A stretch of DNA of 64,000 bases from Nitrospira sp. BO4 (GCA_030144965.1 JAMPUU010000017.1:496001-560000), one strand, 5' to 3'; shown: positions 46,236 to 55,250, counted from the first letter of the stretch. Numbers and translations are program-made. The notes: generated from the sequence alone by a model not told the origin.

Positions 46236-46905
46236 GCTGAAAGGGAAGCTGATCGCCGTCGAAGGGACCGACGGGGTCGGCCGAACGACTCACATCGAGA
46301 TGCTGCAGGAATGGCTGGAGGTGCAGGGCTATGGAGTGATCACGACGGGATGGACTCGCTCCAACCTCATGTCCAAAGCGATCGAAGCGGCGAAGGCCGG
46401 GAACATCCTCGATCGTTGGTCGCTCAGTCTTCTCTATGCCACGGATTTCGCGGATCGTCTCGAGCATCAGATCATTCCGGCTCTCCGATCCGGATTTGTC
46501 GTCTTGGCCGATCGCTACATCTATACGGCACTTGCCCGGGACTTTGTGCGCAGCGGCGACCGCAAATGGATTCGTGACGTGTTCGGATTCGCGCTGATCC
46601 CGGATCTGGTGTGCTATCTGCGAATCGATGTCGAAACACTGGCGCTTCGAGTCATCGAGACCACCGGAATGAATTACTGGGAATCCGGCATGGATCTTCG
46701 CCTTGGAGCCGATCTCTACGACAGTTTCAAAAAATACCAGTCGCTGTTGATCGAAGAGTTCGACAAGATGGCGATGGAATTTCGATTCAACGTCGTCGAC
46801 GCGAGGAAATCTCCAGAAGAAATCCAGGATGAACTCCGAGGATATATTCTCCCCGTTTTGCAGAACCACAAGCCTGTCATCGAGGCCGGAACGGCCCCTG
46901 CCTAA
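46183..46905 (+). CDS. Thymidylate-kinase-like P-loop protein, copy 2, altered Walker A
   Basis: A 240-residue paralogue of the preceding gene. The P-loop reads GTDGVGRTT (residues 28-36): Arg34 stands where the Walker A lysine should be. The DR motif LADRYIYTALARD is kept. The lysine is normally essential for phosphate binding, so this copy may be a weak kinase or a regulatory partner of copy 1. ATG 46183 follows GAGG and lies inside the end of copy 1. Its stop overlaps that of convergent sixA. Confidence 0.78.
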   Translation: MADARFFGDGLKYLNPSELKGKLIAVEGTDGVGRTTHIEMLQEWLEVQGYGVITTGWTRSNLMSKAIEAAKAGNILDRWSLSLLYATDFADRLEHQIIPALRSGFVVLADRYIYTALARDFVRSGDRKWIRDVFGFALIPDLVCYLRIDVETLALRVIETTGMNYWESGMDLRLGADLYDSFKKYQSLLIEEFDKMAMEFRFNVVDARKSPEEIQDELRGYILPVLQNHKPVIEAGTAPA

Positions 46906-47435
46906 GGCTGTTCAACGCGTTTCTTGGCATGAGATCGCTTCGCCAATGCCCGCAGTTGCATCGGCTCGAGCCAGCAGCACAAGCGTCCTTGGCCTGATTT
47001 CACAACGCCCTCGATCTCGATCCAAGCGGTCCCGGCCTTCTTGAGATGAAAACCCGAAACGGCTTTTCCGCAGAGCAGCAGACCCGCGACTTCACCAAGC
47101 AGAGGTTCATGCCCCACACACACCACCACCGAATCGGACGGGAGCGTTTGGAGAAAGGCAATAAATTGCTCGGCTTTGGCCCCGACAGCCAACTCTTCCC
47201 GCGTTTCGACCTTCAACGCTGGACAGACAGCTGCACGCAGCAGCCTCGCCGTATCATAGGCTCGCACGAATGGGCTCGTAAACAGATGAGTCGGCTTACA
47301 GTCAAGCGCCGCAAGCCCTTCAGCAGCCTGTCTGGTTCGCCTCTTTCCCTTCTCCGTGAGGGGACGATTCTCCTCAGCTCCTTCCCACTCCTCCGGTTCG
47401 ACAGCGATGCCATGACGAAACAGCACACAGTCCAT
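46902..47435 (-). CDS. sixA: Phosphohistidine phosphatase SixA-like protein
   Basis: Histidine phosphatase that may remove phosphate from phosphohistidine proteins. The 177-residue protein starts MDCVLFRHGIA, the RHG catalytic motif, and has the second catalytic histidine in CVGHEPLLGE. These two motifs and the size match SixA. GAAGGAGGGAGC precedes ATG 47435; the ATG eight codons upstream is poorer. Its stop overlaps that of convergent kinase copy 2. Confidence 0.87.
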   Translation of the reverse strand: MDCVLFRHGIAVEPEEWEGAEENRPLTEKGKRRTRQAAEGLAALDCKPTHLFTSPFVRAYDTARLLRAAVCPALKVETREELAVGAKAEQFIAFLQTLPSDSVVVCVGHEPLLGEVAGLLLCGKAVSGFHLKKAGTAWIEIEGVVKSGQGRLCCWLEPMQLRALAKRSHAKKRVEQP

Positions 47436-47597
47436 GCTCCCTCCTTCATCTGGCTTCATCTGATGAACATGAGCCTACCACACAGGAACGGCACAGTTAA
47501 CAGAAGTTTTACGTGGGAGTCATAGTTCTGCAACTCCTGCTTAGTACCCTCACAGTACGGCAAAAGAAATCAAAAATGCCCTAGCGAAGGAGGAAGC

Positions 47598-47981
47598 ATG
47601 ACCACTGTGGGGCAACTGATGAAGCGAACGCTGGCCACCGTGCCCGCGAGAGTCAACGCCGTCGATGCGGCAAAACTGATGTCGAATTGCAAGATTGTGA
47701 GCGTCTTTGAAGAAGATGACAATCACATTATCGGCCTCGTGACGGAGCCGGATCGTAGCCGAACAATGGCGGAGATCGATCAGGAACCGCCTCTTCTCTC
47801 GGTTGATGCCATCATGAACAAGCCGATCGCCGGGATCGATGAACGGCGTCCCATCACAGAAGCGGCTGATCTCATGCACCAGCACGGTATACGGCATTTA
47901 ATGGTGTTCAAGGCGGAGACGGTCGTCGGAGTACTCGCGGTTCGCGATCTCCTTCGTCCGGTATTGATCGATGAGTTCTAG
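47598..47981 (+). CDS. Two-CBS-domain protein
   Basis: A 127-residue protein with two CBS motifs: MTTVGQLMKRTLATVP begins the first, and IMNKPIAGIDERRPITEAADLM with GVLAVRDLLRP marks the second. CBS pairs bind adenine nucleotides and report energy state. GAAGGAGGAAGC precedes the ATG. It overlaps the PsiE gene by 11 bases, so the two are translationally coupled. Confidence 0.9.
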   Translation: MTTVGQLMKRTLATVPARVNAVDAAKLMSNCKIVSVFEEDDNHIIGLVTEPDRSRTMAEIDQEPPLLSVDAIMNKPIAGIDERRPITEAADLMHQHGIRHLMVFKAETVVGVLAVRDLLRPVLIDEF

Positions 47982-48504
47982 TACGTTCTGGAACACGCCT
48001 GGACAGATTCTCCTGGCGGGGGGCGCCACGGCGTGGGATCGGTTGCGCCGCCTCGATCCGATGGAGGTCTGGACCTGGGGAATCAAAGGAGTGCTCAGTC
48101 TGATGATGATCACCATCTTGACTGCACTCACCGGCGGGATCCTGAAAACATTCCTGGATCTGTTGACCCTCACCCACCAGCCAACCGAAGTCGTGTTACG
48201 ACAGGTCATCATCAACACCCTCATCTTACTGGCAATCGTCGAAGTGTTTAAGACCACCCTCACCTATTTCAGCGAAGGTCGTGTCAAGGTGACCTTTATC
48301 GTCGACACCATCCTTGTGGTGATGCTGACGGAAGTGATCTCTGAATGGTTCAGAGGAGGCGATTGGAGGGCGTTGGTGGCGTTGGGTGGAATCCTGCTCA
48401 CATTAGGAACTATTCGCGTGATAGTCGTTCGGTGGAGTCCAACGCAGGCGGGACGGCCGGTCTATGCGCCTATAACTCATGGTGATGGAGGAGGTCACAC
48501 ATGA
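47971..48504 (+). CDS. PsiE-family membrane protein
   Basis: A 177-residue inner-membrane protein with four hydrophobic segments (about 38-60, 80-96, 105-125, 135-150). TLILLAIVEVFKTTLTYF and the general layout fit phosphate-starvation-inducible PsiE (PF06146), whose function is unknown. The start overlaps the end of the CBS gene by 11 bases, and its stop overlaps the next ATG as ATGA. The arrangement implies a functional unit of three proteins. Confidence 0.82.
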   Translation: MSSSTFWNTPGQILLAGGATAWDRLRRLDPMEVWTWGIKGVLSLMMITILTALTGGILKTFLDLLTLTHQPTEVVLRQVIINTLILLAIVEVFKTTLTYFSEGRVKVTFIVDTILVVMLTEVISEWFRGGDWRALVALGGILLTLGTIRVIVVRWSPTQAGRPVYAPITHGDGGGHT

Positions 48505-48710
48505 ATGCTATTGCCGGGCAAGCCGAAGCAAAGATCTTGATCATCGTTCAGGAGCAACGACATATTTTGCTCGAACAACTTCTTTCTCGTCTTCCAGAAC
48601 TCACCTGGAATCAAGTATTCACGATTGTGGATGAACTGAGTCGACGGGACTTGATCCGTTTACGGCGCCGGGGATTCGAGTACGAATTGCAGGCCTGCTT
48701 CGCCGCTTAG
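48501..48710 (+). CDS. Small protein, possible winged-helix
   Basis: A 69-residue protein, ATG overlapping the PsiE stop. The sequence LTWNQVFTIVDELSRRDLIRLRRRGFEYEL looks like a recognition helix and wing of a small winged-helix domain (cited in part as LSRRDLIRLRRRG). GGAGGAGG precedes the ATG. It may be a regulator of this operon, but that is inference. Confidence 0.62.
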   Translation: MNAIAGQAEAKILIIVQEQRHILLEQLLSRLPELTWNQVFTIVDELSRRDLIRLRRRGFEYELQACFAA

Positions 48711-48733
48711 CGGCCCTCTCTGTCCGCGGGCCG
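48711..48733. terminator. Hairpin between convergent genes
   Basis: CGGCCC at 48711-48716 pairs with GGGCCG at 48728-48733, starting right after the small gene's stop and lying before the end of the convergent TPR gene. No T tract. Probably a weak bidirectional terminator. Confidence 0.35.
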
Positions 48734-48772
48734 TTAGCGACAGATCATGACCGGGAAAGGCTCAGATGGGCA

Positions 48773-49201
48773 CTATACCTTTTTCGCAGCCAGGGCCGGG
48801 CGACGGGAGCTCAGCCGCTCAATACGTTCAGCGACATCTCGATAGGCCGCATCCTCCCGCCTGATCCAGCGATAAGATTCCATGGCTTCCGCGACACGGC
48901 CCAACGATTCCAGCGTGCGACCGAGAAGATAGAGAATTTGAACGGTTTCCTTGGAGGACCCCGGTGTGAATTTGAGTGCTTTCTGAAATGCCGGGACGGC
49001 CTCCTCATAGCGGCCGGATAGCTTATAACACAGTCCCATCTGAGCATACGCCTTGACCGCGAACGATGGATCGACTGCAGCCATTTCAAGCTGATCGATT
49101 GCAGCCTTGTGCATTCCTGCATTCTTCAGCGCAAGCCCGCGTTCATAGCGTTCCGCCGGGCTCACGACTGGTTCTGACACCTGATCGATTGGATCCGACA
49201 T
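48773..49201 (-). CDS. TPR protein paralogous to the C-terminus of the neighbouring ATPase
   Basis: A 142-residue protein made of about three TPR units. SPAERYERGLALKNAG, KAYAQMGLCYKLSGRYEEA and LYLLGRTLESLGRVAEAMESY parallel the C-terminal TPRs of the ATPase encoded upstream (SPERAYSQGLMLKD, KAYAQIGLCYVKMKEP, LYFLGRSLESVGQAGEAFEVY). It is the last gene of the exopolysaccharide locus. TPRs mediate protein contacts, so it may compete with or bridge to the ATPase. ATG 49201 is preferred over one seven codons upstream. Confidence 0.78.
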   Translation of the reverse strand: MSDPIDQVSEPVVSPAERYERGLALKNAGMHKAAIDQLEMAAVDPSFAVKAYAQMGLCYKLSGRYEEAVPAFQKALKFTPGSSKETVQILYLLGRTLESLGRVAEAMESYRWIRREDAAYRDVAERIERLSSRRPALAAKKV

Positions 49202-49331
49202 GACGCTCCCAACCTCGCGCACCTAACACTGGTTCATGTCAATGAAACCAGAAATCGTCCCGTTTGGCACGTAAGAAATAGAAAACTTACTTAAGACGGA
49301 TGGAAGCACCACTCCTGCCATTCATCGAAGC

Positions 49332-50735
49332 CTACTTCTGGCTCCCGATCAGGAATCGTTGAAAATTATCGATAACGCTGCTGAACCACGAGTCTTTTCC
49401 CATTGCCGTCTCTCGTCCTTTAGCCGATTGCTTTAAAATAATCCTCAATTCCCTTGTCCGATTCGCAACGTCTCGGAAGGTTGGTGCCGCTTGCTCAATT
49501 TGCTGGTAGACTTCAAACGCCTCGCCGGCCTGCCCGACCGATTCGAGGCTACGCCCTAAGAAATAGAGCGCATCGATGGTATCCCCCGGCGACGCCTTCT
49601 CATCCTTCAGGGCCGTACGAAACGCTTGTATCGCGGCGTGCGGCTCCTTCATCTTGACATAGCAAAGCCCTATTTGAGCATAGGCCTTGAGCCACATTGA
49701 TTTATCCTTCGCCGCCACATGAAACAGGTCTATGGCCTCCTTCAATCGCTCTTCATCCTTCAGCATCAGGCCCTGCGAGTAGGCTCTTTCAGGAGAACCC
49801 ATGAAACGGCCTGCGGCCGATTCCTCGTTCCCTGGCGATCGGAGGTTTGGAATAGAGACTTCCACTTCGCTCGCATCTTCCGGAGCCGCCGCCAGTCCAA
49901 CCAACTCTTCTTTAGCTGCCAGAGGCAGGATCCCTCCCCTGCATCGATCTAGGGCCGCTTGGGCGACCAATTTAGATGTAATGACTTTCGCTTGCTCGGC
50001 ATACCCATAGGTCAAGGCCACATCGCATACCTGATTGATCAGGCGCGGGGTTCCTCGGCTCAAACGATGCACCAGCGCGCATGCTTTTTGGGTAAAAAGG
50101 GAAGGCCGTCCACCAGCGACTTGGATTCGATGGCGAATACACCTGGCCGTGTCGGCTTCAGACAGCGGCTTCAGATGATAGTCAACGACGATCCGCTGCG
50201 CAAATTGAGTCATATCGATTCGCTGGAGCAAGGTATGGAGATCCGGTTGGCCGGATAGGATGATCTGCAACTTCAATGTCTGACCATCGTTCATATTGGA
50301 CAAGAGCCGCAGTTCTTCGAGCAACTCGGCTCCCAGACTTTGGGCTTCATCTACGATGAGGATGACCCGTCGTGAACGTTTCGATTCCTGAGCCAGGAAT
50401 TCCGAAAACATGTGATAGGCTTCGATCGGATCAAGCCGCTTGGTGCTCAATCCGAGAGACAATAAAATCCAAGGCAAGAGATGCTCGATGTCGTAACGGG
50501 CGTTGGTCACCAGCCCAATCTTGTGTTTGTTTCCGTGTTCGGCAATCAGCTTCTGGAGAAGGGATGTCTTGCCCAAACCGGGCTCGCCGGTGAGCACCAT
50601 AAACGGAGCCTGGCTGAGGAGGCCATATTCGAGCAAGCTGTAGGCAGCCTGGTGTTCCGAACCGGAATAGAGAAAACTGCTGTCCGGCAAGAGCGCGAAC
50701 GGTTTGGTCTTCAAGTGATAGAAGGATTCGTACAT
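49332..50735 (-). CDS. ExeA-like AAA ATPase with C-terminal TPRs, exosortase locus
   Basis: A 467-residue protein. Residues 1-270 form an AAA ATPase of the type found in XrtA/exosortase loci: MYESFYHLKTKPF, Walker A TGEPGLGKTS, Walker B VILIVDEAQSL, sensor RLLSNMNDGQTLKLQIILSGQP cited as LQIILSGQP, and SRGTPRLINQVCD. From about residue 315 TPR repeats follow. Such ATPases sit beside polysaccharide kinases in these loci, and their role is not known in detail. The TPR fusion is unusual. It is downstream of the CpsD-like gene by 31 bases. Confidence 0.85.
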   Translation of the reverse strand: MYESFYHLKTKPFALLPDSSFLYSGSEHQAAYSLLEYGLLSQAPFMVLTGEPGLGKTSLLQKLIAEHGNKHKIGLVTNARYDIEHLLPWILLSLGLSTKRLDPIEAYHMFSEFLAQESKRSRRVILIVDEAQSLGAELLEELRLLSNMNDGQTLKLQIILSGQPDLHTLLQRIDMTQFAQRIVVDYHLKPLSEADTARCIRHRIQVAGGRPSLFTQKACALVHRLSRGTPRLINQVCDVALTYGYAEQAKVITSKLVAQAALDRCRGGILPLAAKEELVGLAAAPEDASEVEVSIPNLRSPGNEESAAGRFMGSPERAYSQGLMLKDEERLKEAIDLFHVAAKDKSMWLKAYAQIGLCYVKMKEPHAAIQAFRTALKDEKASPGDTIDALYFLGRSLESVGQAGEAFEVYQQIEQAAPTFRDVANRTRELRIILKQSAKGRETAMGKDSWFSSVIDNFQRFLIGSQK

Positions 50736-50766
50736 GATTGCGCCGATCCGCTCTCCGTGTCGTCTC

Positions 50767-51603
50767 CTATTGGGACAACATCGCCTTCATGTCGGCCAGC
50801 GTCAGAGATGATCGTCCTGCTTTATTTAAGACCGTTCCCAAAACGGGGCGGGAATTCTTGACCAACCCTAAAGCCCGCTGCAGCTCATCTGCGGTCGTTC
50901 TCCCCTCCTCCACCACCATGAGAAGGGCATCTGTGTAAGGTGCAAATGCCAGCACATCCGCCGTGTGAAGCAACGGAGGAAGATCGAATATGACGACTCG
51001 TGAGGGATATCGATGTTTGAGTTCTTCGACTAACGCCACCATCTTCGGAGAGGTCAAGATCTCGGTGGAGTTCGAGATGGCTCGTCCTCCAGGCAACAGC
51101 ACGAATCGTCCGATTCCCGGATGAAGGAGCAGATCCTCGACGGGCTGGTCATCCAGCAAGTAATCCGCAAGCCCGAGACAGTCCTGCAAACCAAACACCT
51201 TGTGCACGCTTGGATCCTGAAGATCCGAGTCCACCAGGAGCACCGTCTGCGTCGTCTCCATGGCGAGACTGACGGCCAAGTTCACGGCCGTCAACGTCTT
51301 GCCCTCACCGTACCCTGGGCTGGTGACACCCAACACATTCCACCCGTTCTCTCGAAGCCGATGCGTAACTTGCGTTCGCAATATTTTGTAAGCATCGACA
51401 AATGGTCCCTTCTGATAGGAGGCCATCACCCGATGACCGCGCAGCACGGAAACTGGAATGTGGAGTGATCTGGTTCGCGTATACGTGATCGGAGGTGGGA
51501 CAGAGTGAGATGCAGTCCGCTTCGTCCCTTCCCCACGAGAGGAGGTGGAGGAGGTGTCTTTTAAATCTTTATATAGCTTGAGTGCGGTTCGAATACGATC
51601 CAT
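50767..51603 (-). CDS. CpsD/CapB-like ATPase, polysaccharide tyrosine-kinase family
   Basis: A 278-residue P-loop ATPase of the BY-kinase family that works with Wzz-type proteins in polysaccharide length control. It has the Walker A region SPGYGEGKTLTAVNLA, Walker A' VLLVDSDLQDPSVHKVFG and Walker B VVIFDLPPLL. The C-terminus ends LADMKAMLSQ and lacks the tyrosine cluster of true BY-kinases, so autophosphorylation there is unlikely. It lies 15 bases after the chain-length gene. Confidence 0.87.
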   Translation of the reverse strand: MDRIRTALKLYKDLKDTSSTSSRGEGTKRTASHSVPPPITYTRTRSLHIPVSVLRGHRVMASYQKGPFVDAYKILRTQVTHRLRENGWNVLGVTSPGYGEGKTLTAVNLAVSLAMETTQTVLLVDSDLQDPSVHKVFGLQDCLGLADYLLDDQPVEDLLLHPGIGRFVLLPGGRAISNSTEILTSPKMVALVEELKHRYPSRVVIFDLPPLLHTADVLAFAPYTDALLMVVEEGRTTADELQRALGLVKNSRPVLGTVLNKAGRSSLTLADMKAMLSQ

Positions 51604-51618
51604 GTTCTTTCTGTGTCC

Positions 51619-53391
51619 CTATTCCATGCCAAATCGTCTCAATGCAGTAAACCACAGCACATCTAACGGCACCACGAAGACATGCAAGAAGAGAAGAATC
51701 GTCGCCACAGCGCCTATCCCGGCACTCTGAAAGATACGTCGCCGCAACCTCACCCGAGAGAAATCTTCCTCATTCGGCATAAAGGGAACGACCGCCAACG
51801 GGAAATGTTGTGTCAACGCAACGAGCTGTTCCGGCGTACGGATCGAATGATCGAGTGATTCCGCCGTTGCCCCGGCGCCGATTCCGCCACCCACCGCGAG
51901 GATGAATCCAAGGAGCACAATAGCCAGCCGATTTGGTTTGAACGGCTTTTCAGGAAGACTGGGTGGGTCGATCAAAGAAAACCGTTCGCCTTTTCGCTGC
52001 ACTTCCAGACCTTCCGACACCTTCGCTTCCAACAACCGAGACCGAATGTCTTGATACTTCTGCCCCGACGTATCCCGATCTCGAGTCAGCACAAGATACT
52101 CCGGTTCGATCTCGGGAGCCCGTTCCAGCCGTGTCGCGTATTCCTGAAGTCTGCGTTTCAAGTCCACTCTGGTTTTTCGAAGCGCCTCCAGGGAAGCGGT
52201 TGCGGAATTCAGTTGAGCTTGGAGATTGATGTAGGCAGGATTCTCCGGTCGCAGCTCAGTTTTCCGACTCGGCCCAGCTTTGACGCGCTGTACTTCTTCT
52301 TCGAGCCCAGCAACCTTCCGCCGTAACTGTATGATATCGGGATGCTCATGCCCCAATCGCTCCAAATCCGCCGCTAACATGGCACGCGCATCGGTGAGCC
52401 GTTTTATGGTTTCTGCCTCATCGGGGAGCTGACCCGTCTCCTTCTCAAGCGCGTCCATCTCCTGCTTCATCTTGATGATATCCGGATGATCGGACGAGAG
52501 ATTGGCCGCAGCACCCGCATACTCGGCGCGCAGCGCACGCAGGCGATCCGCTGAATCCAAAATGCGCTCTCCTGTGACGGACACAATCGGAGTGTTTGGC
52601 TTGATCGTGGCCAATTCTCCCTCAAGATAGGTTTTCCGTTCCTCGAGGCTTCGCAGCTGCTGATCGACGTCCATCAGCTCACGTTCAGCTTGGTTCATCA
52701 ATTGTTGATTCAAGGGCATCAACTCCGGGAGCGCCCCGCTGGCCCGCTGTTTGAACGACGCGATCTTTCCATCGATCTCACCGATATGCTTGGCCAGATT
52801 ATCCGCTTCCTGCTGAAGGAACGACGAGGCTTCCTGCGCTTGGCGCTCGCGACTCTTCAAATTTTCACCCAAGAAGAGACTGGTGAGCTCGTTCGCCACC
52901 TTTTGAGCTAACTCAGGGACCCGGTTTTGATACGTCACCGTAAAGGCAATGGTGGCTTTGGTTGCATGCTGAGTGCGTTTATCCACGACATCCGCACTGA
53001 TCACTTCCACCTCTATATCCTTGACGAAGCGCCTCACGATCTCCTCTGCCGGACTATTCCTCCGGAGATCCTCATACAGATTGAATTGCTCCACCACCTT
53101 CCACAGGGTGGTGCGGCTCATCACTTGCTGCTTGATGATCTCGATGCGCTGGTCGGCATAACTTGTGATGGTCGATCGCACAAGATCGGATGGAATCTCC
53201 TGTTCCTCGATCAGAATGGTCGCCGTGGATTTGTAGGTCGGAGGCCACAGAAAGGCCAGTGCAAGGGTGACACTCAATAGTCCGACACTTGTCGAGACCA
53301 TGAGCTTTCGGCGTCGGTGAAAGGACGCGACATAGTCTTTGAGACTTTTAGCCTGCACCGAAGTCTGTGCTGGGATGTGTGTAGAAGCCAT
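51619..53391 (-). CDS. Wzz/GNVR chain-length determinant protein
   Basis: A 590-residue inner-membrane protein. A membrane helix near residues 35-52, a Wzz domain (PPTYKSTATILIEEQEIPSD in part), long coiled coils (about residues 175-450), a GNVR domain near 425-500 with PEYLVLTRDRDTSGQKYQDI in part, and a second membrane helix (about 505-525), followed by a C-terminal one. Two HPDII segments occur in the coiled coil. Such proteins set chain length together with the adjacent kinase. It is the expected partner of the CpsD-like gene 15 bases downstream. Confidence 0.88.
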   Translation of the reverse strand: MASTHIPAQTSVQAKSLKDYVASFHRRRKLMVSTSVGLLSVTLALAFLWPPTYKSTATILIEEQEIPSDLVRSTITSYADQRIEIIKQQVMSRTTLWKVVEQFNLYEDLRRNSPAEEIVRRFVKDIEVEVISADVVDKRTQHATKATIAFTVTYQNRVPELAQKVANELTSLFLGENLKSRERQAQEASSFLQQEADNLAKHIGEIDGKIASFKQRASGALPELMPLNQQLMNQAERELMDVDQQLRSLEERKTYLEGELATIKPNTPIVSVTGERILDSADRLRALRAEYAGAAANLSSDHPDIIKMKQEMDALEKETGQLPDEAETIKRLTDARAMLAADLERLGHEHPDIIQLRRKVAGLEEEVQRVKAGPSRKTELRPENPAYINLQAQLNSATASLEALRKTRVDLKRRLQEYATRLERAPEIEPEYLVLTRDRDTSGQKYQDIRSRLLEAKVSEGLEVQRKGERFSLIDPPSLPEKPFKPNRLAIVLLGFILAVGGGIGAGATAESLDHSIRTPEQLVALTQHFPLAVVPFMPNEEDFSRVRLRRRIFQSAGIGAVATILLFLHVFVVPLDVLWFTALRRFGME

Positions 53392-53397
53392 CGCTTT

Positions 53398-54618
53398 TCA
53401 GTTAGCAAATGCCCATTTGGGGGGAGAATAGGTCACCATGAACATTGTGGCATGGGATTGCGCTGTATCTGCGGAAGTATCGATATCCCGCCATCGGTAC
53501 ATATAGGACACCTCCGCTTGCCACCACTCGAAAATTCTCCATGACAATTTTGGTGCGACGCTGACGTAGCTGCTGTCTGGAAACACTCCGCCGACGGCCG
53601 CCCTCGTCTTTCCTGACGTGAGCATTCCGACCACATTGAGGGAACAGGCCACGGTTTCGGAGATTTCGTACGAACCCGACACTTCGCCTCGGTTGGTCTG
53701 GATAAGTAATCCAAAACCGCTGGGAACGAGATCCCGAGCGAAGGATGCTTGCAGCGAAGCCCTCTCGAAATTCTTCGTCACACTCGCCCCGGCCAACCAC
53801 ACCGTCTCTCGAGCCGTGATATCGCCGATCGGCGTCTGTGAACTGGACGACAAGAATCTTGGCCCGCCGTAGATGGTTCCCTTAAGCGATTCTGCAAAGG
53901 CATGCGTCAGGCTCATATTGATCCCGGGGAAATGCGCTTGAAATAGAGAAGGAGAGTTGGTGGTTCGGAAATCAACATACGACCCGGACAGTTGAATCTG
54001 ATCTCGTTCAGTGAGTTGATAGAGAAACCCTCCGGATCCCCCCATCAACCGGTAGTCAGCCAATCTCTCACTTTCATACGTCGTGCCTGAAAACTGCACA
54101 CCTGATTGAACAGAAAGTTTTTCCGTCAACCTTCTGGTCCACGTAGGATTTGCGGTCCACTGATTGCGCTGCGTGAACTGCAGAACGACTCCCGTCGCCT
54201 GTAACTCGCTGAGCAGCGTATTGTCACGAGTGAACCCACCGGTGAAACCGATGAGGTCCTGTTCGGTCCGATACTGCAACGACAACGGCGCATAGACATT
54301 GGTAAACTGTCGGCTCTCTCCGCCAAAGTACCCGACGAAATCCGCTGCAACGCGGCTGCTGACGTCCAGGCGCTCGGTTTTTCCGGCAAACTCTGTGGCT
54401 GGTGTGACCCAGTATCCATAGGTGTCATCGTGAGGCAATGGGGTCAACAGTAAGTTGCTGTTATAGACCCCTTTGATGCCGACAGTTGGCGAGAGCGACC
54501 ATTCGGCCGCTTGGCCCACCGGTACCAAGCCACATGAAACGATCGCTGCCACAAGTATGACACGAGCAGTCTCCCTGCGACTCCAAACGCGACTTCTCCC
54601 TTTGCAGTGCGATTGCAT
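53398..54618 (-). CDS. Outer-membrane barrel protein of the exosortase/polysaccharide locus
   Basis: A 406-residue exported protein, signal ending near VGQAAEW. The mature part starts LSPTVGIKGVYNSNLLLTP and consists of alternating beta-strand-like segments. Its position and the PTVGIKGVYNSN-type start fit the TIGR03016 family of exosortase-associated outer-membrane proteins. It may form the outer-membrane channel for the polymer. ATG 54618 was chosen; a GTG two codons upstream is possible. It begins 15 bases after the Wza-like gene. Confidence 0.75.
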   Translation of the reverse strand: MQSHCKGRSRVWSRRETARVILVAAIVSCGLVPVGQAAEWSLSPTVGIKGVYNSNLLLTPLPHDDTYGYWVTPATEFAGKTERLDVSSRVAADFVGYFGGESRQFTNVYAPLSLQYRTEQDLIGFTGGFTRDNTLLSELQATGVVLQFTQRNQWTANPTWTRRLTEKLSVQSGVQFSGTTYESERLADYRLMGGSGGFLYQLTERDQIQLSGSYVDFRTTNSPSLFQAHFPGINMSLTHAFAESLKGTIYGGPRFLSSSSQTPIGDITARETVWLAGASVTKNFERASLQASFARDLVPSGFGLLIQTNRGEVSGSYEISETVACSLNVVGMLTSGKTRAAVGGVFPDSSYVSVAPKLSWRIFEWWQAEVSYMYRWRDIDTSADTAQSHATMFMVTYSPPKWAFAN

Positions 54619-54632
54619 TGACACTGCGATTG

Positions 54633-55241
54633 TCAGGGCACCATGACAACGTCACCGCGCTGGAGCATGATATTTTGCTCCAGGTCTTTGCCTTTGCGAA
54701 GATCGCCGTACCGGAAGGGAATGGCGTGTTGCTCTCCTCGTACCCGGCGCATGATTTTGATATCGTTTTCCACAGCAAAGGGAGTGAGTCCACCGGCAAG
54801 GCTTAACGCCTGAAGCACGTCGGTATAATGGCCGATCAAGTATTCGCCCGGCTTATTGACTCGGCCGACAACGTAGACCTTGTAACTGACGACCTTCGTG
54901 ACCGCCACGGACACATTCGGATTCGGGATATACTTCGTCAACCGCCTCACCAGGTCGCCACGGATGTCATCGACCGTCCGATCTTCGGCCTGGATATCAC
55001 CGACAAGAGGAAACGAAAACATCCCGTCAGGGCGGACGACGACTTCTCGTGTCAGCTGTTCATCCTTCCACACCGACACCAGCATGACATCCTCGGCACC
55101 TAGGCGGTATCCCGGATCAACCTGCGATGTCGGTGAAGCTGTGATCGCATCACCGGCTCGAGCTTGACCCGGTAACCAGGCTACGATTACGGCTGCTGCC
55201 ACGAAACACCCACTTACCACCAATCGCATAAAGCGAGACAT
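54633..55241 (-). CDS. Wza-like polysaccharide export protein
   Basis: A 202-residue exported protein with signal ending GQARAGD. It has a Poly_export domain (YRLGAEDVMLVSVWKDEQLTREVVVRPDG, cited in part as VRPDGMFSFPLVGDI) and one SLBB domain with YVVGRVNKPGEYLIG. No lipobox cysteine is seen. It should form the periplasmic part of an export pore, shorter than E. coli Wza. It lies 9 bases after prsT. Confidence 0.9.
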   Translation of the reverse strand: MSRFMRLVVSGCFVAAAVIVAWLPGQARAGDAITASPTSQVDPGYRLGAEDVMLVSVWKDEQLTREVVVRPDGMFSFPLVGDIQAEDRTVDDIRGDLVRRLTKYIPNPNVSVAVTKVVSYKVYVVGRVNKPGEYLIGHYTDVLQALSLAGGLTPFAVENDIKIMRRVRGEQHAIPFRYGDLRKGKDLEQNIMLQRGDVVMVP

Positions 55242-55250
55242 GGATTCTCC

